A stretch of 39,728 nt of DNA from Bacteroidetes bacterium GWF2_35_48 (lineage in GTDB: Bacteria > Bacteroidota > Bacteroidia > Bacteroidales > GWF2-35-48), in assembly GCA_001769125.1 (NCBI GenBank), contig MEOG01000011.1, forward strand, positions 1 through 39,728, read 5' to 3'. A model generated the notes under the pieces. That model was given only the letters and a program-made list of their open reading frames with translations. It did no database searches and was not told the origin of the DNA. Below, in pieces: positions 26,464 to 34,774 of this stretch. How positions within the stretch are numbered: the stretch's first letter is position 1; every line of letters starts with the position of its first letter. The translations under genes and the position numbers were made by a program.

Positions 26464-26510
26464 ATCCCTGTGTTGACCTTCATTTTGTACTCCTTATCCG
26501 CTGTTGCTGA
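26464..26510. repeat. Direct repeat, copy A, next to the secreted Cys protein gene
   Basis: ATCCCTGTGTTG, TTTTG and CTCCTTATC-GCTGT, in that order, recur at 27238-27283 with about 80% identity over roughly 45 bases and in the same orientation. The two copies bracket the gene at 26526-27158. Confidence 0.55.
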
Positions 26511-26525
26511 TTATCGTATTTTCAT

Positions 26526-27158
26526 TTATTTTTTAATTGATAATCTGCAATCAATTATTTGCTTTAAAGCATAGTCAAGATTGTATTTTTTCCAAGCGTT
26601 TAAATCATCTTTTATAGACAGCGGATCATAATCGTATTTAATATATTTATCAATTGATAAAACAATTGGATCATCAAAATTATTAATTTTCAATATTGAT
26701 TGACCAGGAATGCAATATTCACCTTCATAAGAATAAATGAAAACAATTACCTTATCGCCTTCTTTTAGTCCTGATTCATAAAAGCAATCTGAACTAAAAA
26801 ATAATTCACCATTATAACACTTACCATCAGATTTTTTGTAAGCTTTATCAGGATTTTTTTTATATTTCATTTCATTGATTTTAATAATCCCTTTTTGAGG
26901 TGTATAAAGCACTGTAGTAGTATCTCTGGTTGTATTTGGTATTAATGTATTATAAAGCTTCGTAATTGTTCCCGTAAATACTAATGAATAACTATCACCA
27001 CACTCACCAACAAAAGGCCCTCCAGTTGGCCACCAATATGTATAAGCAACATTTAAAGTGTCAGATTTAGTATTAGGTAATTTATGATATGGGGAATAAT
27101 TACCAGACATAAAACTCCCAAATATTAAAATCATTAATATGAATGTTATAATCTTCAT
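26526..27158 (-). CDS. Secreted cysteine-containing protein of unknown function
   Basis: This 210-residue protein has a signal peptide (MKIITFILMILIFGSFMSG). After cleavage five cysteines remain (53, 114, 125, 149, 204). The order YSLVFTGTITKLYN, then IIKINEMKY, GELFFSSDCFYESGLKEGDKVIVFIY and a closing Cys resembles the OB-fold netrin/TIMP-like pattern (F-G-V, then v-v..., G..Y/V-F). I cannot confirm this by eye. The gene is bracketed by the direct repeats at 26464 and 27238, suggesting it moved as a unit. Confidence 0.55.
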   Translation of the reverse strand: MKIITFILMILIFGSFMSGNYSPYHKLPNTKSDTLNVAYTYWWPTGGPFVGECGDSYSLVFTGTITKLYNTLIPNTTRDTTTVLYTPQKGIIKINEMKYKKNPDKAYKKSDGKCYNGELFFSSDCFYESGLKEGDKVIVFIYSYEGEYCIPGQSILKINNFDDPIVLSIDKYIKYDYDPLSIKDDLNAWKKYNLDYALKQIIDCRLSIKK

Positions 27159-27237
27159 TTTTTTTTGTTAATAATATATAAAAAAAATAGTTTATAATCT
27201 CTGTTGCTCCGAGAATCGCTTAAACTGAACGCTAACG

Positions 27238-27283
27238 ATCCCCTGTGTTGTCTTCGTTTTGCGCTCCTTATCTGCTGTGGCGT
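27238..27283. repeat. Direct repeat, copy B, next to the secreted Cys protein gene
   Basis: ATCCCCTGTGTTG..TTCGTTTTGCGCTCCTTATCTGCTGT is the second copy of the 26464 repeat, with small differences. It lies upstream of the 26526-27158 gene on the minus strand. The remainder of 27159-27433 holds no gene that I can support. Confidence 0.55.
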
Positions 27284-27433
27284 GGGCTATTGCGCATGGT
27301 CGAAGTGCTAGTGTTTTCATTTGCAAAAAATCCTAATTGCAGACTGTTATGGGTATTGATTTTATTATCCCACATCATCATAAGCAAATCTGTTCAATAT
27401 TTTTTATCATTGTTTGTATTACCTATTCAATTT

Positions 27434-28294
27434 TTAAGGATTTACTTTCCAAATTTTGTCGGAAAAATCTAAATATTCAGGCAATGCAGCCGAGCCATAC
27501 CAATTATAAAGGTCAAAGTTCAATAAACCTTCTTTAATTGCAGAATCTTTTTGTAGTAATTTTTCAGCTTCGTCAAAAGTTGTTACGTTAAGAATAAAAA
27601 TTCCACGATAGGTTTTATCGTTTTTGCCTAGCGGTCCTGCAACAATCATTTTTTCTTCCTTAACTAAACGATTAATATTTTCTAAATGCCCCCGAAAGCT
27701 ATCGTTTATTAAAGTCTTGTCAGTTGTTTGATTTGGACCTGTTTTGAGAAGAACCAATACATATCTTTTCATACCGTAATCATCTCCTCCCAACTTTTCA
27801 GCTAAAACGGAGTCGTAATTTGGGTTTGCAATAGTTGTGTCTTTAAAAGAGGTTCTTTGAAACTGCTTTTGCATCTTGTAAGCAAATCCTTTCTGGCTAC
27901 CGTTAGATAACTGCACAAAAAATTCTGTGTCATTTAGTTTTTGATACACAATTTTTTTTGGAAAATCGTGATTAGAATTTTCAAAAACAAACGTGCTATC
28001 TGTTTTAATTAGCTTAAAATTTATTCCCTTTCCTTGATTTTGGTTAAGAACAGTCGCTGTATAGGTTATTTCTTTGTTGACTCGAGAAATATCTAGGTAT
28101 TCAGAAATAACCATTTGTCCTTCTTTCAATTTATAAGAAAACCCTTTTAGGGTATAGTCGTTGAGTTTGTCCCAATGCTCATAGATTTCTTTGTTTTCCA
28201 TTTTCCAAGTACCTTGCAAAAAGTCAGGAAAATTTGATTGAGCGAAAGTTAATTCTGCAATTAATAGTATTAATGTTGCTAAAATAAATTTCAT
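27434..28294 (-). CDS. Fusion of a DUF6265-like lipocalin domain and a YCII-like domain
   Basis: This 286-residue secreted protein has a signal peptide MKFILATLILLIAELTFAQ. Residues about 22-135 match the DUF6265 pattern (LQGTWKMENKEIYEHWDKL, GFSYKLKEGQMVISEYLDI, FENSNHDFPKKIVYQKL), a small beta-barrel. Residues about 170-275 are a YCII-related ferredoxin-like domain (MKRYVLVLLKTGPNQTTDKTLINDSFRGHLENINRL, VAGPLGKNDKTYRGIFILNV, EAEKLLQKDSAIKEGLLNFDLYNWYG). The two occur mostly as separate proteins. The frame is continuous, so this is a real fusion, not an assembly of pseudogenes. Function is unknown; binding of a small ligand is a guess. Confidence 0.75.
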   Translation of the reverse strand: MKFILATLILLIAELTFAQSNFPDFLQGTWKMENKEIYEHWDKLNDYTLKGFSYKLKEGQMVISEYLDISRVNKEITYTATVLNQNQGKGINFKLIKTDSTFVFENSNHDFPKKIVYQKLNDTEFFVQLSNGSQKGFAYKMQKQFQRTSFKDTTIANPNYDSVLAEKLGGDDYGMKRYVLVLLKTGPNQTTDKTLINDSFRGHLENINRLVKEEKMIVAGPLGKNDKTYRGIFILNVTTFDEAEKLLQKDSAIKEGLLNFDLYNWYGSAALPEYLDFSDKIWKVNP

Positions 28295-28486
28295 AATCGT
28301 TTTGTTTTATAGTAAAGTCAGATTTGTATCATTACCTATAAGCACGTGTTGCGTACTGGCAAAGATTTTTATGTTATCATATATTTTTGTCTATCATTAC
28401 AACCTGTAATTTACGATTTTTTTATCTATTTTTAATAAATATTCTCTCTAAGGAAACCATTCAAAATAACTTCCACTTTGTTCTAT

Positions 28487-28538
28487 CGGTAGCTTCGAGA
28501 GCCTCAACCACTGATGGCTGAGGCTCTCGAAGCTACCG
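28487..28538. repeat. Perfect 20-bp inverted repeat
   Basis: Arms CGGTAGCTTCGAGAGCCTCA (28487-28506) and its exact complement (28519-28538) surround a 12-base loop whose CCA and TGG can also pair. The GC content stands out from the AT-rich surroundings. There is no T-run. It lies between two minus-strand genes in a 307-base gap that otherwise shows no gene. It is probably a dispersed repeat unit or an mRNA-stabilising hairpin. Confidence 0.75.
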
Positions 28539-28601
28539 GCATAAATAAAATTATATTAATTTGGAGAAAATTAATTTTAAAATTTTACTAATAGAGTATG
28601 G

Positions 28602-29276
28602 TTATTTATCAAAATAATAATTAAACGAAATCCTCACGTATGTAGGGCTTAAATTAAATCTATAATCGTTAGTTGTAGTTGAGGGTACATAATTACCGGT
28701 TTGAGGATTATAAATCAGATCTTCTTCGGTATCTTTATACTTTAATCTAAGTAATCTTAACCCGAATTCGCCGCCAACACTGAAATTATTGTCAAAAAAA
28801 TATTCTGTTCCAAATCCTAATTGTCCGCCCCATAAATTCATCTTTTTGATTTCACTTTGCAATTCATCATTAGCGTCACTATCATTACTAACTTCGATTT
28901 TTCCTGAAAGAATAAATTTTGTGAAGCTAATTGTACCATATAGCTTTAATTTATTCGTTTCTTTAAAAAAATATTTTGTTCCAAGCGTTGGGATATAAAT
29001 TATACCTGAAAATTTATATTTATCTTCATACGGAACAATACCTCCTCTATCTGGATCATATCGTTCACCTTTTTCGCTCAAATTCGCACTACCATTCAAA
29101 ATTTGTAATCCGAAATACGGTACGAAATTGTTAACCTTATATCCAAAATTTGCGGTATTGAATTGAAGTCCCGGGCTTACATTAAAATGGAACTGTGCCT
29201 TATTTTCTTCAATACTAAACAAAAAAATAAATATTAGAAAAACAGATTTTATAATATTTTTTTTCATTTTTTTCAT
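28602..29276 (-). CDS. Outer-membrane beta-barrel protein
   Basis: This 224-residue protein has a signal peptide (about residues 1-27, ending NKAQ) and alternating-hydrophobic strands throughout: FNVSPGLQFNTANFGYKV, WGGQLGFGTEYFFDNNFSVGGEFGLRLLRLKY. It ends in a terminal strand SPTYVRISFNYYFDK with the barrel-type final aromatic region. It is small, about eight strands, in the OmpW/OprF-like OMP_b-brl group of Bacteroidota. The function is not known. A second Met codon three residues in (29267) is an equally possible start. Confidence 0.75.
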   Translation of the reverse strand: MKKMKKNIIKSVFLIFIFLFSIEENKAQFHFNVSPGLQFNTANFGYKVNNFVPYFGLQILNGSANLSEKGERYDPDRGGIVPYEDKYKFSGIIYIPTLGTKYFFKETNKLKLYGTISFTKFILSGKIEVSNDSDANDELQSEIKKMNLWGGQLGFGTEYFFDNNFSVGGEFGLRLLRLKYKDTEEDLIYNPQTGNYVPSTTTNDYRFNLSPTYVRISFNYYFDK

Positions 29277-29297
29277 TTTATAAAATTTTCCTACTCA

Positions 29298-29504
29298 TTA
29301 GGCTTTTCGGATTCGCCCCGTTTTTAAGTGGTTGCTGGTCTCCACTTTTATTATTAAGATAAGATACATAATATTAGTATATTCGGTCATTGATTCTATT
29401 AATCTATCATTGTACAAACACTCAATATGTTTTCTTTCCTCATTTTTTAAAAATCGAAAATTACTTTTATAATCATCAGAGTCATTTTTTAATTCGAACC
29501 ATTA
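29298..29504 (-). pseudogene. Possible degraded gene remnant
   Basis: Between stops the minus strand keeps one protein-like frame of about 67 codons (WFELKNDSDDYKSNF, then LKNEERKHIECLYNDRLIESMTEYTN) with no good start codon. Just upstream, another frame gives PTGFGWFDNNGSN before a stop, as if a frameshift separated the two. It may be the tail of a decayed gene. The family was not recognised, and chance is possible. The rest of the 29277-29678 gap shows only an attC-core-like GCCTAAC (29555-29561). Confidence 0.25.
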
Positions 29505-29678
29505 TTGTCAAACCAACCAAATCCTGTAGGTCATTTTTTTTCTTTATCGCTTGTGCCTAACGCCTTGCAGCTATACACAGCTTCGCTTACCTTATCTACC
29601 ACGGCGGACTATCACACATGCCTGTAGGGCCTATCGTTATCATGTAAAATGTGTTATGCGCAGTATTAGCAACCGTGA

Positions 29679-30620
29679 TTATCTTTTATATAGTAGTCGT
29701 TTTAATTCTTCTATTTCTTTATTTTTTTCTTCAAGTACTTTGTCTTTTTCTTCAAGTACTTTGTCTTTTTCTTCAAGTACTTTGTCTTTTTCTTTTATTA
29801 TTCCTTCTAATTCCTTAGTTTTTTCTTTTGCTGTTAAATCCAATATTCTATATACTTCTTGCTCTTTTTCTATTTCTTGTCGTTCTTTTGGGTCTGTTCC
29901 TGTCTTGTGCAAAAGAGCTATCATATTTTTAATGTTTTCATCTTTTATTTCATGTGCATAATCTTTTATTATTCCTTTTTTATCAACAAAAAAGTTTTGC
30001 TCAAATACGCTTAACATTTGCTCTAATCGATTTCGTAATTTACCATTAATCCTTGATATTTGAACTACATAACAATCATGCGTTAGTTTTTCAATAAAGT
30101 CACTCTTTTGGAGTATTACTTGCTTTGAAATTAAGTCAAAATATTGGCGATTTACTTTTATTGCTATCGTTTCTATTTCAGGCAATTTAAATCCTAATAA
30201 ATATATTGTAATTATTGGTAATACTAAAGTTTCTTTGCCTTTTTCGGTCTCTATTTCGTCTTCTTTTTTGTATTGTTCACCCAAGTAATTACGAAAACGC
30301 ATTAAGTCAATTGGATTTTTTGCTTTTTGAATTTCTATAAGTACTTTCTTATATTCATTATTTCCTGTCTTTATTGTAGCTATAAAGTCCAACCGATAAA
30401 CTGATAATCCAAGCAATCCTGCTATTTGATCTTTTATTTTTTCAAAATCTCCACTTTCTTTTAACTGTTCTAAGTCCTTATAAAATGTAAATTCTTGAGG
30501 TTTTACTTGTACTTCAATTATTTCTTCATCAAGTAATGTTTCAATAAAGAATTTTGCAATTCTTTTGTCTTCCATTAATCTCTTAAAAACTACATCATAT
30601 ATTGGGTTTGCTATTATCAT
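29679..30620 (-). CDS. Rpn-family recombination-promoting nuclease / PD-(D/E)XK protein
   Basis: This 313-residue protein has the family start NPIYDVVFKRLMEDKRIAKFFIETLL. The PD-(D/E)XK core is YRLDFIA (Asp78) and VLIEIQKAK (Glu96-Gln98-Lys99), followed by the MRFRNYLGEQY block. It ends in a coiled coil of three exact heptads (EEKDKVL) plus related ones, made by a 21-bp DNA tandem repeat (29729-29791). Rpn proteins are DNA endonucleases linked to recombination and phage defence; related genes were once called transposase_31. Here it is flanked by noncoding debris, consistent with an accessory gene. The catalytic residues are intact. Confidence 0.85.
   Translation of the reverse strand: MIIANPIYDVVFKRLMEDKRIAKFFIETLLDEEIIEVQVKPQEFTFYKDLEQLKESGDFEKIKDQIAGLLGLSVYRLDFIATIKTGNNEYKKVLIEIQKAKNPIDLMRFRNYLGEQYKKEDEIETEKGKETLVLPIITIYLLGFKLPEIETIAIKVNRQYFDLISKQVILQKSDFIEKLTHDCYVVQISRINGKLRNRLEQMLSVFEQNFFVDKKGIIKDYAHEIKDENIKNMIALLHKTGTDPKERQEIEKEQEVYRILDLTAKEKTKELEGIIKEKDKVLEEKDKVLEEKDKVLEEKNKEIEELKRLLYKR
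29729..29791. repeat. Three tandem 21-bp units inside the Rpn gene
   Basis: Three identical copies (29729-29749, 29750-29770, 29771-29791) encode the heptad EEKDKVL on the minus strand. The unit length is a multiple of three and of the heptad, so gain or loss of units changes coiled-coil length without a frameshift. Confidence 0.9.
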
Positions 30621-30730
30621 AATTCATTTTTTTTTCAAATATAATTATTTTCTTCCGATTGTTAATGGAGTACAGATTTTTTTTCATGGTTTCTAACGGG
30701 CAAATAAGACTGACAACGCTAATTCTCAAA

Positions 30731-31147
30731 TTACTCCCCAATAATCTTCACGAGTACTCTTTTCCTTCTTTTTCCATCGTATTCGCCATAAAAAATCTGC
30801 TCCCAGGGACCGAAATCAAGTTGACCGTTTGTAATAGCAACAACGACTTCCCTACCCATCACCTGACGCTTCAGATGCGCGTCTGCATTGTCTTCAAAAC
30901 CATTATGCCTGTATTGAGAATGTGGTTTTTCCGGTGCTATTTTTTCTAACCAAACTTCAAAATCATTATGCAAACCCGACTCATCGTCATTAATAAAAAT
31001 GCTTGAAGTAATATGCATTGCATTTACAAGACATAATCCTTCTATTATTCCACTTTCAGCCAGACACTGATTAATAACCGGAGTAATATTTACATATTCT
31101 CTTCTGCTCTTTGTATCAAACCAAAGTTCTTTTCTGTATGATTTCAT
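30731..31147 (-). CDS. YjbQ/UPF0047 family protein (secondary thiamine-phosphate synthase type)
   Basis: This 138-residue protein has the YjbQ pattern: [45 protein letters not shown], then [46 protein letters not shown] and the end [12 protein letters not shown]. The conserved His and acidic residues are in place. Some members show weak thiamine-phosphate synthase activity, but the physiological role is unsettled. Complete length. It lies upstream of the Rpn gene on the same strand, but 110 bases apart and probably independent. Confidence 0.88.
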   Translation of the reverse strand: MKSYRKELWFDTKSRREYVNITPVINQCLAESGIIEGLCLVNAMHITSSIFINDDESGLHNDFEVWLEKIAPEKPHSQYRHNGFEDNADAHLKRQVMGREVVVAITNGQLDFGPWEQIFYGEYDGKRRKRVLVKIIGE

Positions 31148-31186
31148 TTTGTTTTTTATATTTTAATTTGGTAATTGGTTTTGACA

Positions 31187-31206
31187 CATCGTTCCATGGA
31201 ACGATG
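31187..31206. repeat. 20-bp perfect palindrome
   Basis: CATCGTTCCATGGAACGATG reads the same on both strands. The outer bases (TTGACA before it, CTACAA after it) extend the symmetry imperfectly in the pattern TTG...CTACAA, like the element at 39210. It is followed by low-complexity text (AATTCCCAATTCGTAATTCG). It is probably a dispersed palindromic repeat. Confidence 0.6.
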
Positions 31207-31246
31207 CTACAATCCCCAATTCCCAATTCGTAATTCGTAATTCAAT

Positions 31247-33070
31247 CTATCCCTTTCCCCTCCTTTTTTTCTTCGATGGATTTTCCTTAAATTCATTTCC
31301 ATGTATATCCACCCAAATTGTTTTTCCTTGTTTCACAACTTTTGAAACTCCTTCTTTAAAATCAATAATTTTTTCAAATTCTATTCTAATGACCTGTTTC
31401 CCTTTATTACTGTAAATCCCTTTTAAACCTTCTTTCTGTACAACGAAATGATCGGAACCGATAGGATACACATCTTCAAATTCAAATGGAATAATGGTCT
31501 GACCCAAAGAATCTATCACACCAAAATTATTTTTAATGTTCGCTGAAAACTGACCATGATTAAGAGGAATAATTTTTGAATATTTAAAGTCAATAATCAT
31601 CTTGCCTTTGTGGTCAATTGCCCCAAAGCCTGCATTTTTTTTCGCAATAATGTAATCGTCGTAAATTTCCTGAATTTTATCGTATTCGGGTGCTAAGTAC
31701 TGCTGCCCCGCTTCATCAAGCAAGCCTTCTCGTTTTCCGAGCTGGCATAACCACAATTTTCTTTCATAATTATAACTCAGACGCTCATATACAAAAGCGG
31801 TTTTGTTCTCTCCTTTGTCATTAATCAATCCCCAAAACTTTTTTTGTTTTGCACTAATAAGTGATGCCATTTGTCCTTTAACATCATCAAACAAGGGCTG
31901 TACAATAAAATTTCCTTTATTGTCAACACTTCCCCATTTACCTTTTTCTTTTACCCAATAATATTTGTAATCAACAAATTTTATTTCCTCATAAATAAAA
32001 GGCAACACTACTTCCGATCGGGCATCCAAAACGCCCCATTTCCCATTTTTCATTGCCAACCTTATATTCTCTACCAAAGGTAAAATATTTTGATATCCTT
32101 CATCGGCCTTTCTTGAAGAACCGGGTGCAGGATATATTCCAAAATACCTTCCGTTTCTGGCTATCAAAACATAACCTCCATCCCCATCATGATCAATGTA
32201 AAAAACCTCATCAAATTCGCATGGAAAAATCAAACCCTTGCCAACTTCGTAGAATCCTTCTTTTTTACCTTTAGCCACAGCAAACCTTACAGCCATATCA
32301 TCTGTAATACCTGTTGTTGCATAATAATTCACTTTATCATATTCAGGAGGCACAAAAATTTTTCCTCTCTTATTACAAATTCCGGTATATTTTCCTTTTT
32401 TAATAAAAGCAACATACGTATTATTTATTTCAAGATCGGGAACAAATATTTTATCATATTCAAAGGGAAGTAATTCTCTACCCACAACATCAACAAGACC
32501 AAATTTTCCTTCTTTTTTTGTAATAAAAATTCCATAACCAACTGTTGAAGACATAAGATCTTCAACACTCATGCTTTCATACAAAGGAGGCGTAATTGTA
32601 AATTTTATTGAGCCATCTTCACTTCTATATTCAAGTCCCTTTTTACCATTTTTTGTATAAACAATTAAATCAAGCGCGTTGAAAACCATATAGCCTTCAC
32701 GATCTAAAATAATCTCAAGTCCCTTGTAATAAACATTTGCAAAAAACAAAGTATCTTCCTCTGCTGTTTCTCCGGCTCTGAAAATTCCGACAGAATCGAA
32801 AATACAGGAATTTATTTCTTTATTCAATTTCAGATTGTAATAACCCCATTTGCCCCCACGAAACACAGGAAGCAATCCAAACTGGCAGGATTCATCTAAA
32901 ACCGTAGAATAAAAATAACGAGAGCTTATTCCGTTAGCAACAATTTTAAAAGAATCTTTCGCAGAATTAAATTCCTTGTCATAAGGAGGGCAATCCTCTG
33001 TTATTGCGGGAGCAGAGAACAATAGATTTACGGAATAAAAAAGAATGAATAAAAAAAATAGTTGTCTCAT
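31247..33070 (-). CDS. WG-repeat containing secreted protein
   Basis: This 607-residue protein has a signal peptide (MRQLFFLFILFYSVNLLFSAPA). About ten WG-type repeats follow, of the form G-x-(W/F/Y)-G-(V/L)-ID-x-x-G-x-x-(V/I)-P-x-x-(Y/F)-(D/E). Examples are GKWGVLDARSEVVLPFIYEEI, GKWGSVDNKGNFIVQPLFDDV and FGVIDSLGQTIIPFEFEDV. It ends with a basic tail (KKKRRGKG). Such repeats form beta-rich surface or periplasmic proteins; no specific function can be assigned. It is divergent from gpmI. Confidence 0.88.
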   Translation of the reverse strand: MRQLFFLFILFYSVNLLFSAPAITEDCPPYDKEFNSAKDSFKIVANGISSRYFYSTVLDESCQFGLLPVFRGGKWGYYNLKLNKEINSCIFDSVGIFRAGETAEEDTLFFANVYYKGLEIILDREGYMVFNALDLIVYTKNGKKGLEYRSEDGSIKFTITPPLYESMSVEDLMSSTVGYGIFITKKEGKFGLVDVVGRELLPFEYDKIFVPDLEINNTYVAFIKKGKYTGICNKRGKIFVPPEYDKVNYYATTGITDDMAVRFAVAKGKKEGFYEVGKGLIFPCEFDEVFYIDHDGDGGYVLIARNGRYFGIYPAPGSSRKADEGYQNILPLVENIRLAMKNGKWGVLDARSEVVLPFIYEEIKFVDYKYYWVKEKGKWGSVDNKGNFIVQPLFDDVKGQMASLISAKQKKFWGLINDKGENKTAFVYERLSYNYERKLWLCQLGKREGLLDEAGQQYLAPEYDKIQEIYDDYIIAKKNAGFGAIDHKGKMIIDFKYSKIIPLNHGQFSANIKNNFGVIDSLGQTIIPFEFEDVYPIGSDHFVVQKEGLKGIYSNKGKQVIRIEFEKIIDFKEGVSKVVKQGKTIWVDIHGNEFKENPSKKKRRGKG

Positions 33071-33142
33071 AATTTACACACATTTTTCAGCAAGTAAAAC
33101 TATAAAAAAAATGGAAATAAAGAAATCATAAATCTTTTCTTC

Positions 33143-33171
33143 TTGTAAATCCCCTGAAAAGAATATTTTTG
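33143..33171 (+). promoter_or_regulatory. Promoter of gpmI
   Basis: TTG (33143-33145) and TATTTTTG (33164-33171) are separated by 18 bases. This is a full match to the Bacteroidota -33/-7 pattern, ending 26 bases before the gpmI start codon. Confidence 0.6.
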
Positions 33172-33197
33172 TATTTATAAAATTTAAATTTATATAT

Positions 33198-34718
33198 ATG
33201 ATAAATAAGTGTATCCTTATCATTTTAGATGGGTGGGGAATTGGAAACAAATCAAAAGCAGACGTTATTTTTCAAGGTGAAACGCCTGTTATGGATAAGC
33301 TAAAGTCTGAATATCCCAACAGTCAACTATTGGCAAGCGGAGAAGATGTGGGGCTGCCCGAAGGTCAAATGGGAAATTCAGAAGTCGGGCATCTTAATAT
33401 TGGTGCCGGTCGTGTGGTATATCAGGAATTGGTGCGAATTAACAAAGCTTGTAAAGAAAATACAATATTTCAGAATAAAGCATTGATGGAAGCTTTCACT
33501 TATGCAAAAGAAAACAATAAGGCTGTACATTTTATCGGACTTGTTTCTGATGGGGGCGTTCACTCAATGGATACGCATCTTTACAAGCTTTGCGATATGA
33601 CAAAAGACTATCAGCTCAGCAAAGTTTATATTCATGCGCTTACCGATGGTCGCGATACAGACCCGCGCAGTGGTCTTGGCTTTGTGAAAAATCTTCAAAA
33701 TCATTTAAAAAATTCCTATGGAGAAATTGCTTCCCTTGCCGGGAGATATTATACAATGGACAGGGATAAACGCTGGGAACGCGTTAAAATAGGATACGAT
33801 CTGCTTGTTCATGGAACAGGAAAAGCGACAAATGACATTGTTAAGGCTGTTCAGGAATCTTATGACGAAGGAATTACCGATGAATTTATCAAACCCATTA
33901 TTAAAGTGGATGAAGCAGGGAAACCAATTGCTACGGTTAAAAAAGGCGATGTTTTTATTTGTTTTAATTTCAGAACAGACAGGCTAAGAGAAATAACCAT
34001 CGCGCTTACTCAAAAAAATATGCCCGAATTCGGCATGCAAACAATGCCTTTGAAGTATTACACCATGACCAGTTATGATGAAACCTTCAAAAATGTTACA
34101 GTTATTTACGAAAATGATAATGTTACAAACACGCTTGGACAGGTCGTTTCTGAAAATAAATTAAAACAATTACGCATTGCAGAAACTGAAAAATATGCAC
34201 ATGTTTCTTTTTTCTTTTCAGGTGGTCGCGAAGAGCCATTCGAAGGCGAAAGCAGAGTGATGATACCGTCTCCAAAAGTTGCAACTTACGATTTACAGCC
34301 GGAGATGAGCGCTTTTCTTGTTAAAAATGCAATCGTTGCAGAACTAAATAAAAAAGAGCACGATTTCGTCTGCCTGAACTTTGCAAACGGCGATATGGTT
34401 GGACATACCGGTATTTATGAGGCAATACTCAAAGCTGTGAATACTGTTGACACTTGTGTCGGCGAAGTAATTAAGGCAGCAAAAGAAAACGGATACACAG
34501 CACTCATCATTGCAGATCATGGAAATGCAGATTATGCGATCAATGACGATGGAAGCCCGAATACAGCACATTCATTGAATCCTGTCCCCTGTATTCTTGT
34601 TTCAGATAAATATTCTAAAATAAATAACGGAATCCTTGCAGATATAGCACCGACAATTTTAACAATAATGGGATTGCCTGTTCCAAAAGAAATGACTGGG
34701 AAGGTTCTGGTTAACTAA
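33198..34718 (+). CDS. gpmI: 2,3-bisphosphoglycerate-independent phosphoglycerate mutase
   Basis: This 506-residue enzyme interconverts 3- and 2-phosphoglycerate in glycolysis and gluconeogenesis using two Mn2+. Visible are the metal ligand Asp11 in LDGWGIG, nucleophile Ser61 in QMGNSEVGHLNIGAGR, HALTDGRDTDPRSG, AGRYYTMDRDKRWER, FNFRTDRLREI, NFANGDMVGHTG and the last metal site IIADHGNADY..AHSLNPVPCILV. It has the usual length and the frame is intact. The next gene begins 56 bases further on with its own -7 element. Confidence 0.97.
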   Translation: MINKCILIILDGWGIGNKSKADVIFQGETPVMDKLKSEYPNSQLLASGEDVGLPEGQMGNSEVGHLNIGAGRVVYQELVRINKACKENTIFQNKALMEAFTYAKENNKAVHFIGLVSDGGVHSMDTHLYKLCDMTKDYQLSKVYIHALTDGRDTDPRSGLGFVKNLQNHLKNSYGEIASLAGRYYTMDRDKRWERVKIGYDLLVHGTGKATNDIVKAVQESYDEGITDEFIKPIIKVDEAGKPIATVKKGDVFICFNFRTDRLREITIALTQKNMPEFGMQTMPLKYYTMTSYDETFKNVTVIYENDNVTNTLGQVVSENKLKQLRIAETEKYAHVSFFFSGGREEPFEGESRVMIPSPKVATYDLQPEMSAFLVKNAIVAELNKKEHDFVCLNFANGDMVGHTGIYEAILKAVNTVDTCVGEVIKAAKENGYTALIIADHGNADYAINDDGSPNTAHSLNPVPCILVSDKYSKINNGILADIAPTILTIMGLPVPKEMTGKVLVN

Positions 34719-34726
34719 TGTAACTC

Positions 34727-34734
34727 TAATTTTG
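34727..34734 (+). promoter_or_regulatory. -7 element for the PPK2-family gene
   Basis: TAATTTTG matches TAnnTTTG and lies between the gpmI stop and the start at 34775, so the PPK2-like gene may have its own promoter as well as read-through. The -33 element is unclear. Confidence 0.4.
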
Positions 34735-34774
34735 AATTTTGCGTAACATAAGTGATTAATTAAATTTTTACCTT

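Noticed and set aside
27245-27472. ORFs upstream of the DUF6265-YCII gene
   Set aside because: They overlap repeat copy B and the end of a real gene on the other strand, with no family pattern.
29551-29961. Ser/Phe-rich plus-strand ORF
   Set aside because: This is the antisense reading of the heptad repeats in the Rpn gene; low-complexity shadow.
18227-30720. Complete mobile integron with cassettes
   Set aside because: Some attC-like boxes are present, but there is no integron integrase, and most palindromes lack both core boxes.
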